In this document: one piece after another, positions 45,176 through 56,207 of the stretch
How positions within the stretch are numbered: the first letter of the stretch is position 1
Layout of the letters: the number at the start of each line of letters is the position of its first letter
Assembly: GCA_019009955.1 (NCBI GenBank)
Contig: CM032230.1
Span: forward strand, 5,383,501-5,447,500
Source of the DNA: Riptortus pedestris
Lineage: Eukaryota > Arthropoda > Insecta > Hemiptera > Alydidae
DNA length: 64,000 nucleotides
Reading direction: 5' to 3'
Made by a program: the position numbers and the translations under genes
The notes under the pieces: model-generated
What the model saw: only the letters and a program-made list of their open reading frames with translations
The model's database searches: none
What the model was told of the DNA's origin: nothing

Positions 45176-46169
45176 GTCCGTCACGCAGGGGCAGCGTCAA
45201 CTAAGCAGATCTCCCATGTGAAGTTTTGACAATAAAAAAGACATTTCCATACTGGTAACAATTAACAAACCACGTGAGTTAATACAAAACGGTAACGGAG
45301 AAATTATTTCAGTTAATTTTCATAAGGCTCCCATTGGAAACGGCTTCAGAATTATAAAAGAAATAGGTCTGCCAAACACTCAGAGCTGAACAGATAGATA
45401 GACATATTCTTATTACTGGAATCAAAATCAATTAATGGATAACTTACAGTTCCTGTGAATATAACAAATTAAACTTTATTGCAAACTATTTGCTTTATAT
45501 ATCTTTACGCGATTTTATATTGAATCAGAATAATTTATATTTTAATGACTGAAATTTTAGTAGTACCAAGAAATAAAAATGGGGGGAGACGGATAAACAG
45601 AAAGAATTTGCATTAGTCTCACAAAGTAAAACCGGCTTGAAGACAAAAAAAGTTAGGTTACACGAAAGCCGAGCTACGAATATGGCTGAACATAATCCGG
45701 AAATTCAGGACATATCGCCGCACAACACTCCAAAAAAAATGCAATTATCTCGGTAAATATTTCAAGATAGAAAAATATGTTTTATATAACAATATTTATT
45801 GTAAATTTACATGTGCAATAAGATCTGCTTGCCATAAAATGTTTTCGATCCGATTTATAGTAACGAAGATATTTCGGACAATTTCAAAAATCTCCCCTGT
45901 AAACCCCCCCCCTCCTCCCTCTGGTCCAATTTCAGCCATTAACAAACTTGATCTTTCTTTTTTACATAAAACCGTTAAATCTCAAGTTTCGTAACGATCA
46001 AACAAAAATTGCGACCGCTAGACGTTAACAGACAAATATATATATAATTTTGAACGGACCTCATTTTCGTCATCTCCTGGGTAGGTTCCATGGACATTCG
46101 AAGACATTTTTCGAAAATCGCGTCATGAATACGACCTCAATTGCTGATTTCCCTTCAGAGAAATCTGCT
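45176..46169 (-). mobile_element. Family A, complete copy
   Basis: GTCCGTCACGCAGGGGCAGC start, C run at 45906-45914, a very short (TA)n at 46038-46045, and end CCCTTCAGAGAAATCTGCT. A second hairpin end follows (46172-46198). The next copy (46279) repeats much of this arrangement. Confidence 0.85.
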
Positions 46170-46278
46170 AAAAAATTTCCCTTAGGGGAAATCTGCTGTC
46201 ATTAGCAATTTCATAAATATGAATTAAAAATTCATCTGCCATTTGAATAAAAGGCGGGGGGGCGGGGGGGGGCGGGAA

Positions 46279-46743
46279 TGAAGCAGATTTCCACGTGAAG
46301 TATTTGCAGTATAGAAATCTTCACAAAGTAAAAGGTGTAGAAGGCACAAGTGAAGGTAAACCTTTACAGGAGAGCCGAATAGCTACGGAAAACGCCGCCA
46401 AAACTAATAGCGGAAATTCACACATAGCCGAGTCCTGCCAACCACAAACTCCATAAAAATGAAATTATCTCGGTAAACATTCAAGATAGAGAATAAGTGT
46501 ATATAACAATATTTATAGTAAATTTAATTTGCAATAAGATTGGTTGTATACAATTTTTCGATCCGATTTATAGTAACGGAGATATTTCGAATTTTCAAAA
46601 ATCTCCCCTGTAAACCCCCCCCCTCCTTCCTCTGGTCCAATTTTAGCCATTAACAAACTTGATCTTTCTTCGATCGATGGACATTTGAAGACATTTTTCG
46701 AAAATCGCGTCATGAATGCGACCTCAAAAGCGTTAACGGACAA

Positions 46744-46804
<61 letters not shown>

Positions 46805-46866
46805 TCATTTTGAACGGACCTCATCTAAGAAATCTGCTAAAAAATTTCCCCCGAGGGAAATCTGCT
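46279..46866 (-). mobile_element. Family A, partly duplicated neighbour copy
   Basis: Starts in the subterminal part (AAGCAGATTTCCACGTG), has the same C run and flank wording as the copy at 45176, a rearranged inner segment (46674-46735) and (AT)n at 46746-46802. It ends with the same double hairpin end and the same AATTAAAAATTCATCTGC flank. Confidence 0.8.
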
Positions 46867-46934
46867 GCCATCGGCAATTTCATAAATAAGAATTAAAAAT
46901 TCATCTGCATTCAATAAAATGGTTTGAAGTCTGT

Positions 46935-47815
46935 GGTGGAGAAATGGGTTTACATGGTGATATTTGACACCCTGTTGAACACTGCTAGTAGAGGGCTAAT
47001 TTCTTAGTATAGATTCTGTAAGTATAATTGAGGAGGTAACAAATCCTTAATATTTTCATGCTTCCAATTTGTCTACATTAATATTACCGTAAAACTTTGT
47101 CGAAACACAACAATGTGATAACATGTATAACAAACAAACGTACTACATAATGATTAAAATTATATACTTATAATTTCATACAAAGAGAAGCAAACCGACT
47201 AAAAGTTATTTATTTTTACGACCTTAAACAAAGTAAAACTAGTATTGTTATTGGGAAAAAATTATTATACAATATCAACAAAAAATCCCCAAACACAGCT
47301 TAATTATTTCTTACCCAGAGTTCATAGAAAGAATGAAATGGATGTACAAATCTTTACAGGTTTTATAAGTGATGTCATCCTGTGGAAATCAGCTTAGTTA
47401 ATGCAGCCCATTTCTTTGATTTTGTAAATTCATAAATAATCTAATGGGCCCACAGCAACCAAAATACTTGCTTAATAAAGATCAGTTTTTCCCCTAGCTC
47501 AATTAACACTTTTTCCTGATTATGAAATTTGTATTCTTTCTGGAAATGGAAAAGTAAGAAAAACCTATTCTTATCTTATCTTTGTATTGTGTTGATATAT
47601 GTTTAGGTTTACTGCTAATTATTTGTATTACAGAAGCAACCTTGGTTCCCAAGGTACCTATTCCTGATAATTCCTGTATATATAATTTCTTGCATATACG
47701 TTTGAATGTTTTTTTTTCTTCTTTTAGTTAAAGTTTAACGTTTTCTTTTTTCGGTAAGTGCATTTGATAAGAATGGTGGCCACTTCAGATCCCTATAAGT
47801 TGAAAATCGGCGAGC
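46935..47815. other. Spacer, no feature recognised
   Basis: AT-rich. A short piece near 47385-47410 resembles the family A subterminus (GGAAATCAGCTTAGTTAATG). Confidence 0.4.
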
Positions 47816-47824
47816 ATAGATATC

Positions 47825-48195
47825 TAAGAATTCTCCAAGGGTAATCAGCTATTGAGGTTATCCTTATATCTTCAATTTTCAACCATTTCTTCCAATGTCC
47901 ATCGATCTTCTCTAGAAGATTACTAAAAATTAGATAAGTTCAAAGTAGTAATCACCGCATCTGATGTTCAATCGTTTCGGAATTACCAATTTAAACGTTG
48001 ATTATTTTTTACCAAACATCGTGTTCATTAATGACTGGAAAAATTCAAGGTTTAGAGAATAGCTAAAATGTAAAAGTCTATATATTTTGGTTGTTATACT
48101 CCGAATTGAAAATTGTCTACAATGTCCTTATATAGTTAATAAACCCTCAGATGTAGTTTTATACAATTTTACAAACACCCTTATATCAACGGCGT
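47825..48195 (+). mobile_element. Family A, old copy lacking the microsatellite
   Basis: CTCCAAGGGTAATCAGCTAT start, AATGTCCATCGATCTTCTC, GATAAGTTCAAAG joined directly to TAGTAATCACCGCATC, then the usual second-half order. Strongly diverged, with no (AT)n between the halves. Confidence 0.65.
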
Positions 48196-48224
48196 TGTTT
48201 GAATGTATTTCGTTAAGGGAATTC

Positions 48225-48336
48225 ATAAGTTTTTGAGGATGAACTCATAACGGGATTTTCAAAACATTTCTTCAAATGTCCATTGATCCTACCTAGGAGA
48301 TGACAATGAGGTCCGTTCAAAATTATATATATATAT
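48225..48336 (+). mobile_element. Family A, first-half fragment
   Basis: TTCATAAGTTTTTGAGG, ATGTCCATTGATCCTACC, GAGGTCCGTTCAAAATTATA, then abuts family B. Confidence 0.7.
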
Positions 48337-48341
48337 AAAAC

Positions 48342-48459
48342 TAAACAAAACTCGGTATGTGTATTAGCACTAACTTATCGATGGTAATAAGCTGTACCAA
48401 CATTTCTAGGGACGAGCAGGTGTGGGGGTTATAAGGGAGCCCTGAAATTAAAAACAGAG
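48342..48459 (+). mobile_element. Family B, left part of interrupted copy
   Basis: AACAAAACTCGGTATGTGTA ... GCAGGTGTGGGGGTTATAAG ... GAAATTAAAAA, then a family A element. Confidence 0.8.
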
Positions 48460-48917
48460 GCTCCGTAAACTAAGCAGATTTCCCAAGTTTTACAATAGAG
48501 AAATCTGCCTAATAACAACTGTAGTAGTAAGAAACCTCTAAACCTATTCACGAGGGACGAATAGTTACGAAAACGGCCGCCAGAGCTCACGGCGGAAAGT
48601 CCGAACATAGATTGCTGCCGAGCACACGCAGAATACAAATGCAAATATCTCAGTTAATATTCAAGATACAGAATAAATGTATAGAACAATATTTATAGTA
48701 AATTTAATTTGCAATAAGATTGATTCTGTAATATTTTTCGATCCGACGTATATAGTAACGGAGATATTTCGAATTTTCGAAAATCCTCACCCTAAACCCC
48801 CCCTTCCACTGGTCCGATTTAAGCCGTTAACGAACTTGATCTTTCTTTTTACATAAAATAAATAAATATAGAGTTTGTTCAATATCAAACAAAAATTGAG
48901 ACCGCTAGAGCGGTAAC

Positions 48918-48977
<60 letters not shown>

Positions 48978-49099
48978 TTTTGAACGGACCTCATTTTCGT
49001 CATCTACTAGGTAGGATCGATGGACATTTGAAGAAAAATCTCGAAAATTCCGCCATGAGTACAACCTCAATAGCTGATTTCCCTTAGGGGAAATCTGCT
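48460..49099 (-). mobile_element. Family A inserted in family B
   Basis: Outer end degraded (CAGAGGCTCCGTAAAC replaces the usual terminus). (AT)n at 48918-48975; ends CCCTTAGGGGAAATCTGCT. Family B resumes as AATAGTGATATTTCG, which matches the intact AAAAATAGCGATATTTCG of other copies. Confidence 0.88.
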
Positions 49100-49660
49100 A
49101 ATAGTGATATTTCGTTTCCTATTGGTTTTTCAGTAAATATACACATAAAAAAAGTTGTTTATTAGGAGTAAGGATTGTTATATTAACTTTTGTCGTATAA
49201 CAAAGTATAAACGAGATATACTCTAAAAACTAAAGTGGGAGTCAACAATTTTAAACGGCATAAGAGACTAAACCGAACTGTATGTAATTTAGTATTAAAA
49301 CCTCCCTCATTATAACCTATATTAAAATTTCTAGGTACGGACAGGAGTGGGGGTTATAATGGAAGCCTGAAATGAAAAATTGTGATATTTAGTTTCTTAT
49401 TAGTTCCTCGGCAAACATGCGTTTCACTAAAGTTGTTTATTTTGTTATTTAGAGTAAAGTTTGTTGTATTCACTTTTGTAGTAAAATGAAGTAAACGCGG
49501 GATATACGCTAAAACTATATCATTAATTTTATTAGTAAGAGTTTTTAATAAATGCATATTATGACAAATGATATTGTGTTTTAGTCTTATATGATAGTTC
49601 TAAGTATGATTCGGATTAGTGAGGTTATAAATCTCCGTCGCCCCTCCTCATTTATTTATT
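49100..49660 (+). mobile_element. Family B, right part of interrupted copy
   Basis: CGTTTCCTATTGGTTTTTC, one further internal repeat (GACAGGAGTGGGGGTTATAA at about 49338), ending in the same tail segment as 11560-11715. Confidence 0.78.
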
Positions 49661-49854
49661 TTCCTTTGTTATTTATTTCCAATAGAAATGAAAACTATAA
49701 GACCATTTCTATTATTTAATTTGTAGAATGTATTATTTAAACAAAGTAGGGAATCAAACTCTTTGGTTCTGATAATATATTATCTCATTTCCGAAATATT
49801 GATGTTATGGAAACAAATATGTACTATGGGAAAAAGGTCTTAATAATAGGAAGT

Positions 49855-49975
49855 CTTCCCACCAATTTCTTTATTAACGCACAAGGCCTTTCGGCACTAA
49901 CGTGCCATCATCAGGTACTTTGCTGTATAATGGATGCTAACGCCACGGCTTTGTTGCCACTACTCCCAAAAACAA
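49855..49975. repeat. Single repeat arm of retroelement-terminus type
   Basis: TTTCGGCACTAACGTGCCAT then CATCAGG, with an internal GGCACTAACGTGCC palindrome. It resembles the arm type at 16295 but is unpaired. Family not identified. Confidence 0.35.
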
Positions 49976-49988
49976 ACCTTTGAGTTTT

Positions 49989-50208
49989 AGCAGATTTCTC
50001 TTAAGGGAAATCAGCTATTGAGGTTTGTACTCATGACGCGATTTTCAAAAAATTCCACATTTGAGATGAGGCAATAGAATAGGATAGATTACGAAAATGA
50101 GTTCCGTTCAAAATTATATGTATATAAATATATCTATTTGTCTGTTACCACTCTAGCAGCTGCAATTATTGCTTGATCGCTACCAAACTCGATATTTAGT
50201 CGTTTAAT
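49989..50208 (+). mobile_element. Family A, 3'-truncated, short AT tract
   Basis: AGCAGATTTCTCTTAAGGG ... ATATGTATATAAATATATC (no real microsatellite) ... CTGTTACCACTCTAGCAGC ... GATATTTAGTCGTTTAATG, then cut off. Confidence 0.78.
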
Positions 50209-50209
50209 G

Positions 50210-50990
50210 TGTGTCATAACGAAAGAGAATCAATCATCCGAGTAATTATAGTATATGGCTCAAGCATTTCCTTTTTGTGATTCATACTACACATATCTCA
50301 GACATTTTTTTTATATGTTTAGTTGTGTACATGAATATGACCGACGAGGAATTCTGATAAGTTGGAACGCAATGATTGGCAGGAAGTGAACATCGTTAGT
50401 TTCCCTTATCACTAGTGTGATGACAGCACGCCAAGGACTGTCAGCAGACATAAGCTCCAAACTGAGGCAGAAATGATGAAACTACTGTCATCAACTAGTT
50501 TAATGGCTCGAGCCCAGTCAGCAATTGGTGCATAGTGCTCAACAATTGACTTGCACAACTCCATTCATTTCGAAACTATATCATTCAGCCATTGTTTTAT
50601 TCCACTTGCTTATTTATTTAATTACTTAAAAGTTAATCAGTTTTAACTGTAATAAACTTGGTTAAACTAGAGGCATAAAATCCTTACTCCCCTCCAGCCA
50701 GAAAAGAGTGACAGCCTGTAGCTAACCCGTCCTAATTAGCGTTAGACTTAAAAAAACCGACTAAAAAGAACTAAGCAGATTTCACACGTGCTGTTATGAC
50801 ACATTAACGAATATGACCTTTAGTGTACAGTGTACCGTAAACAGTTAAATATCTACTTAATCTACAATACTTTATTAATGTGGGTTCATTCAATTTAAAA
50901 AATATAGGAGTACATTATTGAATCTTAAAAAGTGGTTTTCCACTGACTTCGAGTCTCCTAAGAAAAATTAATATTTATATCTTATGTGTG
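50210..50990. other. Mostly unrecognised; contains a SINE 3' piece
   Basis: 50330-50600 is GC-richer without a frame. 50667-50742 is a plus-oriented SINE body fragment (GAAAAGAGTGACAGCCTGTA). 50765-50800 has a family A subterminus remnant (CTAAGCAGATTTCACACGTG). Confidence 0.5.
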
Positions 50991-50998
50991 AACCAATT

Positions 50999-51130
50999 AG
51001 CAGATTTCCCTTAAGGTTTGTTTGATCTGTATCAAACAAACGTATATCGATGTTTAAACGTTTCATTTAAGACTAAAAATCATATTTGTCAGTGCCAGAA
51101 ATCCGACATGGATAATGGTACTAAAGGAGA
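50999..51130 (+). mobile_element. Family A, internally deleted fragment
   Basis: AGCAGATTTCCCTTAAGG is joined directly to TTTGTTTGATCTGTATC of the second half. Confidence 0.65.
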
Positions 51131-51545
51131 GGGGGGAAATAATAAAATTCAAATATCTCGGTTAATATTAAAGTTATTGGAAAAACGTACATAACAACAT
51201 TCATAAAACACTACCTTTACAATAAAAAAGGTTCTAAACAATTTTTCGACCCGACGTATAACAACTGAGACATTAAGAATTTACGAAAATCATCCCATCT
51301 AAGCCCCTACCTCCTCCTCCAGTCTGAATTTAGTCGTTTATGAACTTGATCTTACTTTTTAAATAAAGCACTTATTTATCGAGTTTGGTAAAGATTAAAA
51401 AACAGACTATATATATATATATATATATTATATTTTATTTTTAATTATATATATATCATATATATATATATATATATAATTTTGAACGGACCTCATTTTC
51501 GTCATCTCCTAGGTAGGATCGATGTGCGTTTGTGGACGACTTTTA
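51131..51545 (-). mobile_element. Family A, interior fragment with AT tract
   Basis: AAATATCTCGGTTAATATT ... TTTTTCGACCCGACGTATAA ... irregular (AT)n at 51407-51478 ... TTTTGAACGGACCTC; hairpin end missing. Confidence 0.75.
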
Positions 51546-51599
51546 TGCAGGGTTGCATAAACTCCTCTCGCCAAACATTCTCTATGGAATAGGGAATAT

Positions 51600-51965
51600 G
51601 TGGTGAAAGGAGATCTCAACTGTGTTATGCCAGCACTAGTGGAATCTGCTTAGATTACGCAGCCTTTGCGTGAAGGACTTTCGTAATTTCCTAGAGTAGG
51701 ATCAATAGGCAAGAAATATTTCTAAAATCGTCATGACTCCATTTCAAAAGGTGATGTCCCTAAAGAAATCCTGCTAAATGAACTGCTGGAAAAACATTCC
51801 CCTACGCCATGGAATTTTCAAAAATCCCCCCTCTAAGCCCCCCCTCCCACTGGTTCGAGTTCAGCCATTAACGAACTTGATCTTTCTTTTTACATAAAAC
51901 GACTAAATATCATTATGAGTGAAACCTTAATAGCTGATTTCTGTCTGAGGATAATGTATTTTTCG
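51600..51965. mobile_element. Cluster of three short family A pieces
   Basis: 51600-51687 plus-oriented terminus (GCCTTTGCGTGAAGGAC); 51690-51777 minus-oriented hairpin end (AAAGAAATCCTGCT); 51815-51950 minus-oriented C-run segment with CTGGTTCGAGTTCAGCC. Confidence 0.65.
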
Positions 51966-52500
51966 AAATTTCCAAATATATAGAGAGCTTATTACAATTA
52001 TACAATTAATAATCTTCCCGATTCGCCAGAGACCGTGAGAACCAAGCCAAGCTCCTAACGACGAGAAGCAAATCATTACCTGCTTCCTTTTTCAATTGCC
52101 GATTTCATCCTTCGATAGGCCTATTTAATATTTCACGGTCATAAATCCGGCTTACTTATTATTTTACTTTTTACTATGACAATTGTTTTTTTTTATTGTA
52201 AAAACTCTTTAATATTATAAACCTATTATAAGTATTTTCGGGAAAATTCAAGAAAAAAAAAGTCTGCCTAACCAGGTTTTCCACGAGCTGGAATGCCACT
52301 CATCATATCATCTCGCAATCTGTACAGTATATCCCCGTTACATAAGCCTAACAGAAATTGAAATTTACTCTGTGAATGAAATTTTCTATTGACTAAGTTA
52401 CGCTAAAGTCATAATAAGAATATTTTAAGTTTGGGTATACTGAATGCTGAGAATGTGAACATACAAATAACGCTCCTTATATTCTAGATAAGAAAGAAAT
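51966..52500. other. Spacer, no feature recognised
   Basis: No frame and no match. Confidence 0.4.
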
Positions 52501-52502
52501 TT

Positions 52503-52712
52503 GGTTCAGGTTAGCCTTATGATTAATTTCACAAGGTAAATCTAGAGTAGCGAGTCCAATACTCACCTGAGCAATAGGAATTCATTTAGTGACAAATTCA
52601 TTAAATAAAACCTCAGTCCCACAATGACTAGAAAACGTGAGGTACATAATCGTTCCCAATTAGCCGTAGTAGCAAAAAGTGAACGTTAATTAAATAATAA
52701 CAGTAATTGAAG
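52503..52712 (+). mobile_element. tRNA-derived SINE
   Basis: GGTTCAGGTTAGCCTTATGA head, AGCGAGTCCAATACTCACC B box, TCCCACAATGACTAGAAAAC body, GAACGTTAATTAAATAATAA tail. Confidence 0.82.
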
Positions 52713-52734
52713 AAAAATTGTAGAAAACCATTAT

Positions 52735-52955
52735 TTTTTTTTTACGTAGAACGCTTAAAAGTGGAGTTTGGTAAAGCTATTAAAAAAAAATGCAACCTCT
52801 AGAGCGTTAACAGAGAAGTATACCTACAGGTATAATTTTAAACGGAACTCATTTTCGTCATCTACCAGTTTGGATAGATGGACGTTCAAGGACTATTTTC
52901 GAATCTCCCATCATAAGTACAACCTCAATAGCTGATTTCACTCAAGGGATATAAC
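52735..52955 (-). mobile_element. Family A, hairpin-end half
   Basis: GTAGAACGCTTAAAAGTGG, CCTCTAGAGCGTTAACAG, no (AT)n (only TATACCTACAGGTATAATTT), GGAACTCATTTTCGTCATC, TAGCTGATTTCACTCAAGGG. Confidence 0.7.
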
Positions 52956-53037
52956 ATATATATACATAAGAGATATATACGATTATGCAAATAACCGTAA
53001 AGTCACCTGCTTCCTTCTGTGACAAGTTTATCTATTT

Positions 53038-53135
53038 ATTATATATATTATAGTATATACTATAATATATATATAAAATATTTTATATTATATATATATA
53101 TATATAAAATAATAGCTAGTATATATATAAAATTG
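53038..53135. repeat. Irregular AT-rich tract with a Helitron-type CTAG|T
   Basis: TATA-rich run; AGCTAG|T at about 53114-53120 immediately before the next family B copy suggests the end of an earlier one. Confidence 0.5.
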
Positions 53136-54233
53136 TAACCTCTGTCTGTACATTGATTTTTTTCGCGAAATTTCACGATAACTTTTCGTTTCACATGTCA
53201 TAGACACCATAACTGCATTTTGTTTCTTTGGTGTCTGTTTGTTTGTTACCTTTTCACGCATAAACAGCTGAACCGAATTTTATGAAACTTGGTATGTATA
53301 TTACTACTAACCCAACTTAGACTTTAGGCTATATTAATATCTTCTGAGACGAACAGGAGTGGGGGTTATAGGGGAAGCCAGAAATTAAAAATAGCGATAT
53401 TTCGTTTCCTATTGGTTTTTCGGCAAATATGAACATTACAAAAGTTGTTTATTTTGTTATTTAGAGTAACTTTTGTTATATACACTTTTTTCGAATACTG
53501 AATTATAAACGAGATATACGCTAAAACCTATAGCGGAAGTGAACAATTTTATTTGGGACAAAAGACCAAACCGAAATAAATAAAACTCGGTATATGTATC
53601 AGCACTAACGCTTTCATTATAACAAGCTATACCAACATTTCTAGGGACGGGCAGGAGTGGGGGTTATAAGTGAAGCCAGAAATTAAAAATAGGGATATTT
53701 CGTTTCCTATTGGTTTTTCGGCAAATATGAACACAACAAAAGTTGTTTATTTTGTTATTTAGAGTAACTTTTGTCATATTCATTTTTGTCTTTTAACAAA
53801 GTATAAACGAGATGTATACTATAAACTAAACCGGGAGTCAACTATTTCATTGGGCGCTAACGATTAAACCGAACTTAAAAAAAAAACTCGGTGTGTGAAT
53901 TAACATTAATTCTTCAAAGATTATAAGCTATATTAAAATTTTTACGTTAGAACGGAAGTGGGGGTTATAAGGGAGGCCTGAAATAAAAATTCTTGATATT
54001 TCATTGTCTATTTGTTTTTCGACAAACATACACATATATGACAATTTGGAGGACAGTGAAGACTTACATAAAAAATTAATTTTATTATTAACAAATGCCA
54101 ACAACGGGTATTAACCCTAAACACTGGGACGGGTGAATGTCTAAATATTGTGCAAAGTAAAGCCTTGCCAAAAAAATACCATCACCATTCAGCCTAAAAT
54201 CAATTCCCGGGCGAAGCCGGGTATCTGAGCTAG
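53136..54233 (+). mobile_element. Family B (Helitron-like), complete ~1.1-kb copy
   Basis: Starts near AAAATTGTAACCTCTGTC. It holds three internal units of ~300 bp (AGTGGGGGTTATA at about 53350, 53654 and 53957), then the uninterrupted site GCCAAAAAAATACC, and ends with the hairpin CCCGGGCGAAGCCGGG, TATCTGAG and CTAG before T. No frame of coding length. A hairpin followed by CTRR and insertion before T is the Helitron signature. Confidence 0.85.
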
Positions 54234-54469
54234 TATTTCATATAAACCTTAATTATTTTTAATTTATTTTAATCGTTTTAGACACCTATTTTATTTTATT
54301 TTTTCAATTTTTAAATATTTTATGAAAGATTTCCGTATTGTTCAATGCGATTCATTTCTTTGATTTTCAGTTGTTACGTTTCAGTTTTGTATTTTGTCGT
54401 TATGTTTGTTCCCTTCTTATGTATTTTGATCTTGTTGTGTTCCGTTTTTGTTTTTTGCGTTACATTTCT

Positions 54470-54630
54470 GTTTTTGTTTTCAATTTCTGTTTTTGTTCCA
54501 TTTCTGTTTTTTTTTCCATTTCTGTTTTTGTGTTCCATTTCTGTTTTGTGTTCCATTTCTGTTTTTGTGTTCCATTTCTGTTTTGTGTTCCATTTCTGTT
54601 TTGTGTTCCATTTCTGTTTTTGTTTAATTT
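54470..54630. repeat. T-rich minisatellite, 17-22-bp unit, about 8 copies
   Basis: Unit GTTCCATTTCTGTTTT(T)(GT). Gives long overlapping phenylalanine/valine-rich frames that are not genes. Confidence 0.88.
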
Positions 54631-54859
54631 TTAAGGTATATTTTCCCCCATAATCCTTTTGAGGAGTATTGTAAAGTATATCCCAGATTTTATTATGTAA
54701 AAGGTCATATTAGAAAGTTTAAAGTAAAATAAACAACTGGTGTTGTATTAGGCGCGATTATTGAATGTCTTAATATATCAAGGGATAATAATTTTATATT
54801 TTAAATGAATTTATATATATATAAAGCAAATACATACAGACTAATTTCTACATTACACA

Positions 54860-55150
54860 ATTAGTAACAGGACATGGTACACTAAATTCTTACTACCAAT
54901 GATTCAACATAAAAGAACAATACTTGCCCCTGTGATTACACAACTCCACAAACAAGTCAACACTTAATATACAACTGCAGACTATTGAGTCACGAACGAA
55001 AAAAAACTGAAACAATCCATTGAACAACAAAAAGGTAAATTACCAATGGAAAAAGACAAGTTATTTTTAAAATATAATAATGCCTTTAAAATATTTGCAG
55101 AACATGCTTTTATTACAATTAATAGGTTAAATACTTATTATAGCTGATAC
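54860..55150 (+). pseudogene. Non-LTR retrotransposon C-terminal fragment
   Basis: TGHGTLNSYYQ, then TCPCDYTTPQTSQHLIYNC and RLLSHERKK; after a frameshift LKQSIEQQKGKLPMEKDKLF and KIFAEHA. Same region and motif order as the 33684 fragment (CxC ... HLIYxC), but from a different copy or family. Broken by at least two frameshifts. Confidence 0.72.
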
Positions 55151-55382
55151 AATACTTAAAATATTTATGGACATTCAATATTTCTATTTTTCTTTTTCAA
55201 GACTAATATTCTTCTCTTTATATGTTTTTATTTTTATTTAACGATGTTATTGTTAATTCTTTAAAATTCAAAACATCATTCAAACTTTCCTTTTTGTTAA
55301 GAAAATTACGCCTGCCTCTCCCCTATTCTATTTTGTTTTTAGTTTTCATGCCCGATATTTAAGTCTTTCACGTTGAACTAAT

Positions 55383-55565
55383 GATGAAGTTCGTAATGGC
55401 TGAAATCGGACGAGGAAGAGGGGTTGGTTTGAAGAAGGCCGCAAATCGTAATTTATGTAATTAATTAATGAATTTATGTAATGTAAATTAATGCACTTAC
55501 GTTATTATGAGTCGGCTTAAAAAGTGTTACAGAACCAATTTTATTGGAATTTCGCTTTTACAATT
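55383..55565 (+). mobile_element. Family A, diverged interior fragment
   Basis: GTAATGGCTGAAATCGGAC, G-rich run, CGTTATTATGAGTCGGC, ACAGAACCAATTTTATTGG. Confidence 0.6.
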
Positions 55566-55569
55566 GTTA

Positions 55570-55754
55570 CTTCGGGTGGCAAACCTCGAGTCTTGAGTCC
55601 GATTTTCATCTAGGAATAAGAATTAATTTAGAGGTGAACTCATTAAATAAAATCCAAAGTCACACACTGGCTAAAATAAGTGTGATAACCTGTAGATGAC
55701 CTTTCCCGATTAGCCATAGTTGGAAAAAGTGGATTTTAATAAATAATATTATTA
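55570..55754 (+). mobile_element. SINE, 5'-truncated
   Basis: Starts at GGTGGCAAACCTCGAGTC, B-box-like TTGAGTCCGATTTTCATC, body and GTAACCTGTAGATGACC equivalents, tail TTTTAATAAATAATATT. Confidence 0.78.
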
Positions 55755-55874
55755 TCAGACAAGTATGTGTATGCCTATAGTTACTCTCCACGGACATTTG
55801 AAGAAATTCTTTGAAATTCTCGTCTTTCGAGTACAGCCTCCAATAGCAGATTTCACATCGTAGGAAAATCTAGA
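55755..55874 (-). mobile_element. Family A, hairpin-end fragment
   Basis: CAGACAAGTATGTGTATGCC, GGACATTTGAAGAAATTC, AGCAGATTTCACATCG. Confidence 0.5.
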
Positions 55875-56207
55875 ATTAGATTGACATAGAACAGGGCTTC
55901 TTAAACTTTTGTAATTTACGACCCCATTTATGATTGCGAGTTTCTTGACGACCCCATACAAATATAAAAAAAAAAATAATATTTTTTGATGATTTATTTA
56001 TTAGGTAACAATATACATATGAAAATATATAAGTTTAGAATTCGTTTTGAAACATACAAAAATCTAAAATTAAAAATTGCACAAAAAATTATAAAATTGT
56101 ATTTATTTTAGTTTCAAAAATAAAAGTGGATTCTGGCCGTCTTAATTCTTTTGAATATATTCAAGAAGTTGCGTGGTAAGTATTAAATTAAAGTATAAGT
56201 TAAAAAT

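Noticed and set aside
54338..54653. Phe/Val/Cys-rich frames of about 100 codons suggesting a membrane protein
   Set aside because: Produced by the T-rich 17-22-bp tandem repeat; hydrophobicity is simply TTT/TTC codons.
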